Positions 32,201 through 45,400 of a stretch of 64,000 nt of DNA are shown in pieces; the stretch's first letter is position 1; the number at the start of each line of letters is the position of its first letter. The position numbers and the translations under genes are program-made. The notes under the pieces were generated by a model that had not been told where the DNA came from, ran no database searches, and saw only the letters and a program-made list of their open reading frames with translations. Source of the stretch: Podospora pseudocomata (lineage: Eukaryota > Ascomycota > Sordariomycetes > Sordariales > Podosporaceae); the NCBI RefSeq assembly GCF_035222375.1, contig NW_026946366.1:2108001-2172000 (forward strand), read 5' to 3'.

Positions 32201-34233
32201 TCACATCACTGGGAAACCTGTGCGGTATTTCCTACCTCCCCGGTCTCGAACGACTCTTATCTCTTCCAAGACTCCCTCATTGTCTTGTTGATTCGCCGCC
32301 GGCAGCCTGTCCAAACCGGTAAACTGCTTCTGAGACCCGCATACATCTTGGGTGGTCCGCTTCTGTCGACGTGCAGCCGACATCCTGCCACACCTTGACT
32401 CAGCTGCTTGATGCTCCTCGATGAACTGTCAAATATTCCCTGAAAAACAAAGTCATATCACACACCAGCATCTGCATTAAAGGCGATCAAGTTGGCGTTG
32501 CAGGTTCGAGTTCAGCTTCTTGGCCGCCTCATCACTTGGAATGTGATAAAAGAAGAAACCCAAGAAAGAATCTGGGCCCTTCTGAGCCCTGCCCTGTGGT
32601 TGAGACTGGTCTTTTGAGAGCATGTTTCTGCTATTGTGCAACCTCAGTCACCGTGCATGTCGCTGAGCTGCGGGATGACGGCGTTGTAGGTCCCAGACGT
32701 CCCGGCAGTCCATAGAGCTCAGCTGCAAGACAAGCCCCGGTATGCAGACGTTTCTTTCTAGGGGAGCTCTCGCGGACTCGGGCATGGACATGAGTGATGT
32801 TGCATGCAGCGAAACAGGCCCTTGATTGATCCGTCTCAAGGCATCTGCAGCGTCAAGCAGCCAGTGGCCATCGCCCGTTGACGACGTCCATGGGAGCATT
32901 TGTCATGATGTTGTCTCGGCGTTCTCATTTTGAAGGTCTAAATATACTCGGCACTTGATGCCCGAGAAGGGCCGAGTGATGTGGCTTGTTTCTCCTGGTT
33001 TCCCGTGTCTTTGCCATGTCTCTGACGGGACCCTAGGTTGTAACTGTTCCTCTTTCTCACAACGTACTGCACGCCTTGAAATCTGATATCAGGACATGAC
33101 CTTAACCACCACACTTGCCATGGCCATCAAGCTCTCAGTAATTTAGAAGGCTATGTTTGGTCTTTTGGGGAAACAAGCATATCTAGACATCGTTTTCAGC
33201 ACATATCATCATCCTCATACGTAGCAAGCTACCATCTAACAATGTTATTGACACCAGCTTGGAGGATGTAAAATGTGGCAAAAGAGATCAACGTCTTCAA
33301 TCAGCAGCTCTTTTTCAAGTAAATGAACCCCCCTTATCTCCTAACCCCATGATATCGAGCAAGCAATGGAGATGATAGATCACCATCCCATAACGGATAT
33401 ACAGCAACTTGTAAAATAAGTAGCCCCTTCCTTCAGATGTTGCCACAGCCGATACAATGCCCACAGCCAAATAATTACTCAGGCAAAGCTTCATCTCTCA
33501 TGAGTGCAACATAGCTACTTCAATGCCAGACCCACTATCGGCCACTCGAACACCACTCACCAAAGCTCAACACCTAAATCAGGGAGGTAGCGCGATGTCG
33601 AGAAACAAGGTAGGTGAAAAAACGTCGAATAATGGTAGAAATGTCGGTAGAAAAGTCGAAGAAGGTAACAAAGAAGTTGAAGAAAGTCAAAAACAAGTAA
33701 CAATAATCTACCAAGAGTCTTCAAATTGAACCCCCCAATAAAAAAAGGGGGGGCTTAACTTGACCAAAACCACAGATCCCTTCTTGACCCGTCATCATTC
33801 CCATCAGACTTAACCAACTGTCTCGTCCATAGAATGCAGTGGGAAGTGTACCTACTTAATTAAGTATGATGAGACGTGGAGTATCGGCGCTGACAGAACA
33901 GCACTTGCCTGGATGTCAATGACGGTTGTTGATTTATCCCACTTTAACGACCATTTCAACAGCGTTCGACCTCCCAACCGCTCAAAAGCTCATATCGAAA
34001 TCAGAGACCTCAAAAGCCAATAGCATAAATCCCTAAGCAACCTATAGGTATCACTACCACCCGTGCCTCGAACCAAAAACAGATAGATCATAATCCACAT
34101 TATACCTAAACCCGTTGCGCCTCTGCCATCTCCCCCAAAATCCAGCATACCCTTCCTTAAACCTCTTCGCTCCGCTTCCCACCATCTGCAACTCAGCGTC
34201 CCCCCGCATTCTTCCCCACCCTTCCTCTCCCAT
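26236..34233. other. 8-kb gene-free region upstream of GSK3
   Basis: I found no stretch with the codon regularity, splice signals or motifs of a real gene here. The open frames present are short, overlapping on both strands and low in complexity. The part next to 26235 must hold the GSK3 promoter and leader. A purine-rich AAAAGAAAGAAAAC-type run lies at about 27265-27310, and a C6/G7 inverted repeat at 33731-33753. The far end (from about 33990) is 3' flank of VPS68. Long leaders with upstream ORFs or a non-coding RNA are possible but not shown. Confidence 0.5.
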
Positions 34234-34828
34234 TCAAAGCGCCAAATTATAAGCATACTCATCCTCCATATTCTGACTCACCCACAAAACAACCGTGCTA
34301 ACCCCCACCAGCGCATTGGCAACCACATTCTCAACCCCCATCCCCAATGCCGGCATTCCCACCCCCGGCACGACAAACTTGAGCACAAAAACCGTAACCC
34401 CGCCCGCCATCCCGCCCGCCAGCGCCGCGAAACCCAGAAACAGCACCACCCTCGCCTTCCACGCCACCCCCGACCCGGAATAAGAGAAACTATCCGACGC
34501 CAGCCGGGATTTCTCGACCGAGTTGATGATCAGCATCCCCAGGGAGGAAAAGACGAACGGCAGCCAGTCGACAAAGTTGACGTGGAGGGGGGAGGCGTTG
34601 CGGGGCGAGGCCGACCAGACGGCCGAGTCGAGGAGGATGTAGAATGCTAGGGAGAACTTTGACACACAGAAATTCGAGTTAGAGAAGTGTTAGGTAAGAG
34701 GAGGAGTGAGAGGAAGGAGGGGGGAAACGTACGAGACCGCCGGCCAGGTACACGCCTGCGTTACGGGCTTGCACGCTGGAGAGCCATGCTGGCTTGCTAA
34801 AGCGGAAGAGGCGCTCTTCGGAGGACAT
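34234..34828 (-). CDS. VPS68: Vacuolar protein sorting protein Vps68 (TMEM50-like)
   Basis: Two exons, 34733-34828 and 34234-34656, joined over a 76-bp intron (GTACGT...CAAAG) to 172 residues. The start MSSEERLFRF precedes four hydrophobic segments at about 24-44, 62-80, 100-126 and 138-156. NAGVYLAGGLFSLAFYILLD, VDWLPFVFSSLGMLIINSVEKSRL and the terminal VLWVSQNMEDEYAYNL fit the Vps68/TMEM50 family closely. Vps68 is a small endosomal membrane protein that works with the Vps55 homologue in late endosome-to-vacuole transport. The family's role is known; its action here is inferred. The 5' half is C-rich and the 3' half G-rich on the coding strand. Confidence 0.9.
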
Positions 34829-35873
34829 GATGATGGTATTTTATGTGATGTGTTTCCCCTTGCTCGGAGTTGAATAGTTCGGGGCTGTTAGAGGTAGAGC
34901 TCGTAAATGTTGCAACCGTAGCTCGGTGACGACTGGCCCCGATTTCGGTATCGCAATCGAGTTGATCAGCGGTATCGCTATCGGTCACAAGATTGGAATA
35001 CTTCTCGTATTCTCAGCCGCAATCAATCGGGATATCAAAACCTGTCGTCGTTGTCGCCGCGAATCACAGTGTTGTGGGTGTGGAAGCTTATGAACGTAGA
35101 CGGCAGGCACGCAACGCAAGCAGGCGCGCATGACGTTTTGGAGTTGGTCCCAAGCGGAAGGCTGGGGGAACCTGACATGACCCACCAACCAACCAGACCA
35201 ATCCCTTCTTGGCAAAGGCTGAAACTAGCACGTGATTACCCCTACCCTCACCAACACTTTTCACAACTACTTCGCAGCCCACAAAACAGTTGATGGATAC
35301 TCTTCACAATTATCACTAACCGTCAAATATCTGCTTCCTCTGCAAACCAGAAACCAAGTGAATACCATGCATGCCACGCTCTCTGCTGCCATCGCTCCAA
35401 CTACAACACCTCCACCTCCCTCACACATCTCTTCTACAACCCCCTATTATACACTTCCATCAACCCTTCATGTCCCTTCCATCCATGCATCTTCTGTCTC
35501 CAGAAATGGCCTAGACAAAGCAATGCCTACATCCATCCATCCCCAACCCGCAAGAAAAACATGCTCGCCATGTGTATATGGTACAAAAAGTAAAATATGG
35601 CCTTCCCTTGGAAAAAAGAAAGCAGCGATTGGTTGATCGCGATAAACCGAAGAGAACTTTAAACGCCCCAATGAGAGAGAAAACCCCCAGACAAGACAAC
35701 AAGCTTTTCCACCAATTGTGAGGTCATGGGTGATGACAGAAAAAAAGAAGCCACCAGAACGCCGTTAATTGCTTTCGTTGTGTCGCCATTTGTTAAAAAA
35801 AATTACCGGCTCCTTAAGCCAGCAGGAGCGCAGCGTGTTCCCTTGGGAAACTAGTCATCACGCCCCTGCAGCT
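34829..35873. other. Intergenic: VPS68 promoter and gs-1 3' flank
   Basis: Presumed promoter of VPS68 (near 34829-35100) and 3' flank of the Knr4/Smi1-like gene. No supported gene. Confidence 0.4.
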
Positions 35874-37614
35874 CTAGATCTCAATGGTCTTCAGTGTCGT
35901 CTCTTCCACCTCAACAACGGTGGCCTGCTTACTGCTTCGTTTGCTGCCAGGCGCTGATGACGTGCCATTTGTCTGAGAAGGCTCAGTGATGGTGACCTCG
36001 GGAGGAGGGCTGACCTCGCCATTTGCAGCAAGGGCAGCTAACCTCGGGGCACTTTCTTTGTTCTCCTCTCCGCTGTGTCTTGGGGTGTCGACCTCAACCA
36101 ACTTCTCCGGCACCTTGATACTGTTCGTCGCCGATGTCAAGGGAACCTCCTCGGCCACTCTCGCCAATGGGCTCGCCTTTCCAACACCTGGCCGAATTGG
36201 GCTGGGCATGGGAGAAATCTGGCTCAACCTCTGGAGCGACCGACCACGAGGCTCAGCGTTGGAATCAGCCGCACTGGCATAGGGCGAAGTGGGCGCACTG
36301 GTTGCACCCCTTGGAGGAGCCATCGACCTGCGCTTGTTGGCGGTACGACCATACTTCTGGTCACACCTCCACCTCAAAATGTCGAAATAACCGGGCTCAA
36401 CGCGGGCACTCTTAAACTCGCGCAGCTTAAGCTCGCCCGAATCATCATCGATGAACCATCTGCCGCTGCCAAGATCGTCCGCAACAGTAGCCACTAAATG
36501 AGCCCACGACTTCGCGACTACGTACTTGGTGTCGTAGTCGCGACCAAACAGAATAACCTGGCCCCAGGTACCCTTGGGTCCAGGCGCCAAGTCAACAGCC
36601 AAGTTGTTTCCACCCCAATCGCGAACAAGAGGGATCCACGCGGGGTGCGCATACACCTTCTGGATGGCACCGGCGGGGACACTGTCCTGACGAGCGAGCA
36701 GTTCTTGTCTCCAGTTGCCATTCTGGGGCGAAACGGGGGCCGAGCTGGACGAGGCCGCCGAAGTCGAAGCGTGGCTGCTCCCTCCCAGAATCTTGGAAGG
36801 CACAGCGGGCCTGGGGAATGTCGCCTCGAGCAGGAATTCTTGGTTGACCTTTACCCAGTTCTCCCACTCCTGAACAATCTCTTCGCAGTCCAAAAGCATG
36901 GACCCAAAAATGATGCCCGTGGGGTTGCCGCCTCTTTCTTGGCCATCGTGGATCATCAGGGACTCGCGGACGTCCTGAGGAAGGGAGCAGTCGAGCTGGT
37001 GCTCAAGATCGTTCAAATCGTTGTTAGTGGCGCCTTCGCAGAGCTGATCCCAAAGTTCCATGTAGTGCTCCTCGGCCCAGGCGTCGATCCGATTCCACGA
37101 GTTGTGGATCGGTGGCGCGGGCGGCTGGCCATCCTGGAAAGACTGCATCGGAATCGACCCGGTGGGGCTCTGCATGTCGAAAGCATCGGGTGGGACGGAT
37201 GCCCGCGTGTTGATGGATCTCATGCCAGGCGAATATGGCCTCCCACTGGGGCTCATCGGAAGACCGGGAGTGTTGGGGGCATAGGCGGCATCAAAGTGCG
37301 TCGAAGGACGGGTGGATTCGTCGTGGTAAGGGGAGGAAATGTCGTTGCGAGAATCGGAGGCGGTCGCTATCGAAGTGAGGCCATTACGGCCATGGAGAGG
37401 AACATGGCGCCCTGTCCTTTGCGGAGAGTCAAATGAGGAATCTGCATAATCAGTTAGTATGAGTCGGTGAAGGGATTGACTGGGAATTGCGCTGACGTCG
37501 GTCATAGCTGGTGATATCGTGCCACATAGAGCGGAAGAAACTGCCGAATCTGTAGTCAGGGCATTAGCATTCGCAAGTTGTCACTATTCAGAGTGTGCAC
37601 ACATACGAAGCCAT
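35874..37614 (-). CDS. gs-1: Knr4/Smi1-family cell-wall regulator (Neurospora Gs-1-like)
   Basis: Three exons: a micro-exon of 8 bp (37607-37614, ATG GCT TC), then 37497-37549 and 35874-37441. They give 542 residues beginning MASFGSFFRSMWHDITSYDR, continuing HSSFDSPQRTGRHVPLHGRNG. The SMI1/KNR4 domain lies in the middle: WNRIDAWAEEHYMELWDQL, LEHQLDCSLPQDVRESLMIHDGQ, GGNPTGIIFGSMLLDCEEI, AWIPLVRDWGGNNLAVDLAPGP and GTWGQVILFGRDYDTKYVVA. The N- and C-terminal arms are Ser/Pro-rich and presumably disordered. Knr4/Smi1 links wall-integrity MAPK and calcineurin signalling to glucan synthesis. Neurospora gs-1 mutants lack glucan synthase activity. Opening the frame instead at an ATG near 37505 would lose the conserved FRSMWHDI start and is rejected. 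Confidence 0.9.
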
Positions 37615-40287
37615 CTGGGCAATAGCGAGAAAGGGGAAATTCGCAAAGGGGGTTTGTCGGTGTGGTGTGTAAAAGCAGGGACAAGACCGGAATGCGAGCG
37701 AGGGAGGACAGCGCGATGCGACTGCTGGCGGTTGAGAACGAAATCCGCGTCTAAAACGATTGGATGCGCGTCGACGTAGAGTTGTCGCAGCAGGAAGCGT
37801 CCTCAGCGACAATGTCGTCGACACTTTTGTATGTTCCCCCTTTTAGTCAAGCGATCGTGTTGGTGTTTGGTTCCGGGTCGCGGCGGCGTAGCGCTTGTGT
37901 TGCTTGTGCTGTATTCAGTGTTCAGTGTTCACTGTTCTTTCTGTGCTGCGAGTGTCGGTCAAAAACTGAGTGTCTCCTATTTTGGTCGGGCAGACTAAAA
38001 CGTGCCCCGGCGCAGACGGTACGTACTGGCTACTGGCTGTCACGTCATGCCCAGTTAAGGGGAACCCGTCAACCGAAAAATCAACAACGAAGACGCTCGA
38101 GCTAAAATGGACCTGCAAACGAGTGGTGCGTGTCCGAGAGAGAGAGAGAGAGGTTGCCCGATGATGTAGGTGTCGGACTGCGTGCGGTAGGAAGAGAAAG
38201 AGCGGACAAGCAGCAAGAAAACAAGAAGTGGTTTGCAATTTCACTCTCGGTGCAACGATCAATGATGTTCCAAGCTTTGCTCCGTGCATGGAAGGAGAGA
38301 AAAGTTGACCAATGCAAGCGCTTCAAAACGGTGAGGGTGGAATGGATGCCTTTCCCGCAGCCCATTAAATGGAAAGGGGCCATTTGCCCCACCACTGCCT
38401 CCTGCCTTGCCCACCCTCGGGGTTCACCGTGTAAGGGCCGTGCTGTTTGATTGGCTCATTTCGCTCCAGACACCACGCCGGGCGTGCAATGCAAGATCAG
38501 GGACAGGCCATGGCATCGTGGCATGAAAGATTTCGCCAGAGCGAGCACTCACCTGCCGAACGGAATGTCACCCTTTTTTTTTTAAATTTTTATTTTTTGA
38601 ACGCTGCTAATTTCAAGCTTTTTGCGACCGTGTTTGGGGGAACTTCTCACGCTTCTTTCAGGAGTCAACGGTTCGGTTCTGTTTTACCAGTCCGTTTCAT
38701 TTCGATATGCCAGTGGGTTCTCCCAAGGAACTAGCCGACGTTCTGGCCCCTTATAAACAACTCCTTGCTACCCCGTAGTACACTCCGTTAAAACATACAT
38801 AAATCACCCTCCAAATATATCCAAGCAAAAGGACTCTTTGTGTGCCGTGTACCGGTATCTCTGCATCTGCACCTCTCGATCTCCCTCTCATGCAGCACAG
38901 AACAGAGCGGGTGGCTTACACCAGGACCTCCCACTGGATGCGCCAACACTCCTTATCAGACGACTACAACAACACCCACCTGCTGTTTCAGCCTCTGTGT
39001 CTTGCCGTTACGAATCCACGTTGGCTAGCTATCCCGACTAAAATCTCGTGATATTCATAGTCCAACCTGCATAAGCACACTGCAACTAGACACTAGCAAC
39101 CGCAAAAGACCCCGCCGTATTCAGCTGAACAGCGATCTGATCTCTTTCGCCTCATCTCACCAGCCGACCAGCACGCACTTACACTAAGACTGACACTGAC
39201 AACACCACAGCATCTGCAGCACAACAAACACACAGGCACAGAATCCATCATCGGATGGACCACATGGCCAGCAACACCGGCCGGGCCCCAAAGCAAGCAA
39301 CCATATCAATCAACCACGTTCACTGCCCGCCGCTGACAACCACTAATCTCGACCCTACCCCGCATCTTCCTCACTGCTGATCCCCCTTCTTCCACAAGCG
39401 TGACAAGCAAAAAAACAAGCTTCACAACCTGTCGATAGTTACCTGATTAACTAGCCGTGTGTGTGACTACAGGAATATCCTGTGGCAATAAGCTCTTCCA
39501 TGTCCCGAATAAATTGCACCGCCCACAGGCTGTCGTCAAGGCGCATGTGAGGTGTAAGTGATGCCCAATGGCGATCTTCCTTTCATTCGGAAACAACCAA
39601 GACTTCCAGATAGGAAATCCCAAATCACCGGGTACCAAACTTTTTTTGGTACAGAGGTAGCATTATGATGCTATCACTTTTAATGTCACGCCCCTCAGAC
39701 TATCTTGCTACGAGTGCACATTTTTACGGACGTTCGGACCTTGTTGTCCGGCCGGCCAGCGTTGAACACCAACCCCATATTTTGTCATCCATCACCAGAT
39801 CCAAAAAGATCTACAGCCCAGGTCCCGAGGCAGACCACATAAATAGAAAAGTTCGCCTTCCACACAGCCCGATGCTCAGATCGCCACATTTAACTGTTGA
39901 GGGCCAGTGGTATTCACTCAGACTGCCAGAACGCACATGATTCAATGCGCTATCAGGTACCGTAGCAACCTGTTGTCGACCCCATCACCAAGTAAACAAG
40001 ACATAGCACTTACAGCTGTTGAGCCTTCCTTATGCTGTCTATGGTGCACCATCAGCCAACTCAACAAAGTCCACTTCAGCCTGGCTCAACCATCAAACAT
40101 AGCTCCAAATAATCACATTTCAAACACATCTTCATTTCATGCCTAGTACAATGATGTTGATACGCTACATAAACAAATACGTTTCAACCCACACCTTAAT
40201 GGTCCCCCCCCCCCCTACCTTCTGGTCTATCGTCCGCGGCGCTGCCATCAAACTGTTTCTTTTTTTCGTTCAAGTTTCCATCACTGC
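37615..40287. other. 2.7-kb intergenic: gs-1 promoter and RAI1 3' flank
   Basis: No supported gene. A (GA)n run is at 38137-38152, an A/T-rich run near 38575-38600, and a TATA-like TTATAAAC at about 38752. A C12 run lies at 40204-40215. Open frames are short and low in complexity. Confidence 0.4.
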
Positions 40288-41746
40288 CTACCCATCTTGA
40301 GGCTGATTACTTGACGCAAGTCTTGTCCTCCAGTTCACAAACTCATCCGTTAAAATTCTTCCATGACCCGTCTCTTCGACCTTGAACAACTCGACAACCT
40401 TTGACTTCGCATCGAATCGAATCCTCCACACTCCTGACTGTTGAGGGTCGGCCTTGATTACTTGTTGGATCCCTATTGACATCACCAGTCAGTTGAAATG
40501 TCACCAAAAACAAAAAAACAAGAGAGAGCCCTAAAAGATAACTAACGGCCTTTAAAGATAATTCAAAGGCTTATTAATTTTCTTTCCAGGCCTTTTACTA
40601 TATTATAGGAAGGGCAAGTAGGTAGGTAGGGAGGGGGGCAGTAAGAAAATAAGGGCGCTCTGTGAAGGTTCTCTCAACAACAAAGATGGACAACTTACAA
40701 TCTAATACCTCCGACGCAAAATTGACACAAACCCACGGCATCCACGGCCACTGCCCGCCATCCCTCTCCCTCCTCACCCTCTCATCAATCTCCTTCGTCT
40801 CATACTCTTCGCACGAAACCAACATCCCCTTCTTATCCCTCCAACCAACAACAATCTTCGGCACCCCCAGCAAAAACGACTGCGCCCAAAACTTCATCAG
40901 TTTCTTGTTGAATTGGAACTTATCCCTCGGGCTCTGGATGACTTTGGACGTCTTCAGCTCAACCCAGTTGATCTTAGCCCCCGGCTCCTTTGGCTTCATG
41001 TCCCATATAGCATCCACCTCCCCCCCAAAACAGAGAACCTTCCCCCCTATCTCTGACCTCACAACAGAGCAATACTGTTCCTTGTTGCTCACCACCTCGT
41101 CGCCCCTATTCTCAATCACCTCCCTGGACGTCTCCGCCCACGGCCGCGGTATCGTAGCCAGCGTCTCAAACTTGTAACCCCAGAACGTCATTTCTTCCTG
41201 TGATATTGGACCTTTCCACCCTGAATTCTGCTTGGCTTTCTTTTCGGCAGCAAAAACCCAGTTCTCTTCGATGAAGATGCAGTCTTGGAAGAGCGTGGCG
41301 TTCATTTCGAAGCCGTCGTCGTCGTCATACGGATAGGGGGCGATCAGGAATTTGGTCATCATGCCTCGCCACGTGACGAACTTGGCGTCGATGGGCTGGT
41401 TGGTTTGCTGCTCGTGGTGGGCGATGGCTGTGAGGAGGCTGTCGAGGTGCTCGTCTTGGCTGTCGTACTTGTCGAACTTGTCGAAGCCGGCGGAGAGGTT
41501 GGCGGGGAGGGCGGGGGGTTGAGGTGGGTAGTACCATTTGATAGAGGAGTCGTCGAGGCGGAGGTTGTGGTTCTTGTCGTAGGAGAAGCAGGTGAATTCC
41601 TGGGCGAGAAGTTAGTATGTTTATAGCGTGAAGGGGTGAGTGATCGTCGGTCTTACTCTGGGTCTCTTAACGGGTGCTTGTGTGGTGGCTGCTGTGAGGC
41701 GGATGACATCGATGGGGAATCGAGCTACATTGCTGTTTTGTGCCAT
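40288..41746 (-). CDS. RAI1: Decapping nuclease Rai1 (DXO family)
   Basis: Three exons, 41657-41746, 40699-41599 and 40288-40472, give 391 residues. Introns start GTAAGA and GTAAGT and end GCCCAG and CAATAG. The second splice makes LDWIQQVIKADPQ. The active-site motifs of the Rai1/DXO family are present: FVTWRGMMTKFLIAPY, GGEVDAIWD (metal-binding Glu and Asp) and NWVELKTSK, followed by KLMKFWAQSFLLGVPKIVVGWRD. The nuclear enzyme removes defective or incomplete 5' caps and partners Rat1/Xrn2. The conserved residues suggest an active enzyme. It is divergent from SEC8 over 665 bp. Confidence 0.93.
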
Positions 41747-42411
41747 TTTGGGGAGAGGTCTTTGATGAGTGGCTGGTCAAACTAGGGATATGTCGTGCTA
41801 CCGATGTCATCTACAACCCAGCACCTTAAAATGATAGTGTTGAAAAATTGTTAACTTGAGAGAAAGCCTCTCAAGATGCAAACGAGTTTGAGGGCGGGAT
41901 GAATGAGTGTAAATCCGAGATAGCTTAGCTGCTGGCCCCAGCCCAAGGAAACAGTAATCCACTGTACCTTGCAGGCATATCAGGGAATAGCTTACAGCTT
42001 GAAGGTTGGTATACAGCAAGCAAAATCACGAAATAATTGTACTGAATGACTGTTCAAGAATAGAGATTCTGTGGATTCAAACTCATGACATTATTACAGG
42101 GCATCTATTAAACAAAGCGATCTGATGGCAGATACCAAGTACCTTGTTGAACAGGTACCCCTCGGGAGTGGGTCCCCGCCTGCATTCCCGCAGCTGGGGG
42201 AGGTGCATTGCTTGACAGGGGCCAGACGGCAACAGAGAATACCAACGACCATCAACAAGAGCTCCGACGACTTCACACATCACCATACTCAGGAGCTCGG
42301 AGGCGCCGGCCTCACCACGCAGCTCGACTTGACCCCATCACCAGAGAATGATCCGATAATGAAGAACGCTCGAACTCGGTAGCCAGCAGCCTAGGATCCT
42401 CGAATTACACA
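41747..42411. promoter_or_regulatory. Divergent promoter, RAI1 / SEC8
   Basis: 665 bp between two divergent start codons. It must carry both promoters. The SEC8 side holds several ATGs before 42412 in other frames, possible upstream ORFs. No factor site is claimed. Confidence 0.55.
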
Positions 42412-45400
42412 ATGGCCAACCGTTATGGCCAGTCGTACCGCAACGGCGGCAACTATGGAGGTGGTGGTGGAGGAGGAGGAGGAGGAGGTTACGGCAATCT
42501 CAGTCGCCAGGACGAAGAGTACGACCCATACGGGGAGGGATATGGCAGCGACCGCTTCGCGCCGCCACCACCACGTCAGGCGGTGAACCAAAGCGCAGCT
42601 CCAAACTCAAATTCAGACTCGGTCCAGTCTCGCTCCCGACAACCACTTCCGCCCTCACTCCGCAATGGGCCACCACCACGATCTGCCCAGCGCAACGAAC
42701 GCGCCATGCAGCGATCCGCCCCAGAGACCAACGCCGAGCGCGAGATGGGGAGGGTGCTCGAGCTGATCAAGCAGGAATGGCCAGCCATGCTGGAGAACGA
42801 CTGCATCCCCGTACAGCTGGCGCTACAGCTGCTCGACACCAGCTCGGTCGGCCGCGCCCACGAATATCGCAACTTTCGCCAAACGCACCAGTATCTGCAA
42901 GACTCGCTCAAGAAGATTGTCCACGAGTACCACCAGGGCTTCAACAGCTCCATCGGAACCTTCCACAAGATTCAGGGCAGCATCCAGGCCTCGCAGAAAA
43001 AGGTGCGCTCTTTGAAGGAGTCTCTAGCCACATCAAAAACGGCTCTATGTGCGACAGACCCGGAACTGAAAAAGCTACACGCGACATCTCGCATGTATGA
43101 CGATGTGCTACAGACATTAAACGAGCTAGATGATTTGCGGACGGTGCCGGATCAGTTGGAAGCCAGAATATCCGAGAAGCGCTTCCTCACGGCCGTCGAA
43201 GTGTTGCAAAATGCGTTGCGCAAACTAACGAAACCAGAATTGGACGGGATTGGGGCGCTGAGTGACTTGCGCAGCTATCTTGCCAACCAGGAGACGGCAC
43301 TGATGGAAATCTTGGTCGAGGAACTGCACGAACATCTCTACTTGAAATCCCCCTACTGCCAGGAGCGGTGGCAGAATCTCACCAAACATCATGGAGCTAT
43401 GAACGAGGCATTCCAGGATACTTCCAACCTTGCCCCATTTCATATCATTTTCGAGTCCATCGATTGGGACCGGTCTGTGACTGAGGATCCCCAAAAGAAT
43501 CCCGAGGCCGATACTTTCTACTATATTACGCTCTTGGTTGAATCTTTGAACAGATTGGGCAGGTTAGAAACTGCCGTCGATATGCTGAAACAACGACTGC
43601 CTGTTGAGCTCTTTGCTGTTGTCAACGAGACGATCAACGATATCGACCAGAAGCATCCTAGCTCATTACGTGGTGGATCGAACGGCTCTAACGGGTTACA
43701 TATATATGGCCAGCGGGAGACCCAGATGAGGGCAGATGTCATCTATGACCTACTCTGGACTCTCTATGGCAAATTCGAGGCGATCGCCGAAGGCCACCGT
43801 GTGTTCCACGAGTCGATCAAGTCCCTCATCCGACGTGAGGGAGCCGGCAACAATATTGCTCTTCTGGGAAGTTTCAAGGAACTGTGGAATCTCTACCAGA
43901 ACGAAATCCGCTCGCTGTTACACAACTATGTCACTACCGACGCTGATGTGTACCAGTTCCGCTCGTCACCGAGACCAGGCGGTGGTTTGAATGGCCATAT
44001 GGACGCCAGGGAACACCTCTTCAAGTTCTCGGAAGCGGACGCCAAGTCGGCGGAGATGACGGCCGAGTATGAAGCACTGGATAATATTATTCAGAATGCT
44101 GTCCCTGGTTTGACTTCCAATTCTGGAAAAAACAGCAAGAAGTCCACATTGGTGGTGCCACGGTCGGATGCTGCAGCGACAAGGAAGAGCTTGGGGGCTG
44201 GGTATGGCAGAGAGCAGAGCAGTGGGACATACAAGTCGCTTGTTGAGCCGAGTGTCTTCAACATGAGCCTACTGTTGCCACCGACGCTTGTCTTTTTGCA
44301 GCGTCTGAAAAGCATCGTGCCCCCTGGATCTGACCTGGCGACGAGCACGTTGACGTCTTTTCTAGACAACTTCCTTGTCAATGTATTCCAGCCTCAACTT
44401 GATGAGACTCTTGGCAAGCTCAGTGATACCGTCTTTGGGGAGGCGGATGCTTTCTTGCAAGACTCGGAATGGGCCCATCTCGCCAAGAGACCTATTTTCA
44501 AGGGGACAACCGCCTTCTTTACGGTCATCACAGCCTTCTGCCGCATGCTGGGGACAATCCCACATGATCAGGCTCTCAGCTCACTGATCATCACTCAGAT
44601 GTTGAGATACTACGACCGCTGCTTCAACTGGTACAAAGCTCTCGTCACCAAAACCCAAGAAGAAGCATCCACTTCCGAAGAACTCCGTGCCTCGGCAGTC
44701 ATGGCACTGGAACCTAGTGAGATCCACGACACGGTGATGAGCCTCTGGAAGGCAGAGACGTCGGGAGCAACAGAAGAGTTCGAGGAGCTTCTCCGGAAAG
44801 AAGCTGGCTTGTTGATTGCTAAAGCGAACGAACAAAAGCTGGAGGCAAGCGATATCATCCAGGACAGGGATACGATCTCGTCGCTGTGCCTGCTGTACAC
44901 GAGCATGAAGTGGCTCACGGTTAAGGTTATGGGCCTGCGGCACATCACGAAGAACGAGAACGACACTTCGACCAAGCCGTCGGCGGCGACGCTGCCGAAG
45001 CCGGAGAAGAAGAGGTGGACGTTGCTGAATGACCCTAATAAGGCCACGGCGGAGGAGGGGCCGGTGTACCTGCCTATGACGCAGGAGACGGTGCAGTATG
45101 TTTTTCGTCCCTCCTCTTTGTCCCTCCTCTTTGTTTGGCTTAGTATACTAACATTTTGATCTAGATCCTTCGACAGCATCCTAACTTCCTACGAGGAACT
45201 CGCCTCCATAGCCCTCCGCACCCTTCACATGGAGGTCCGCTGTCGGATCGTCCACTCCCTCTCCCTCGCCCTTTCCCCTACCATCACAGCACCCTACACC
45301 CTCGACCAAATCGTCACGGAACCCGACCAAGAAATCTTGTCCCTCAACGCGGAGATGGTCGCCTACGATGAAACCACCACCCGGTATCTCCGCGAACGAG

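Noticed and set aside
36498-37436. 312-residue plus-strand open frame
   Set aside because: Antisense to the Knr4/Smi1-like gene, whose domain is clearly on the minus strand.
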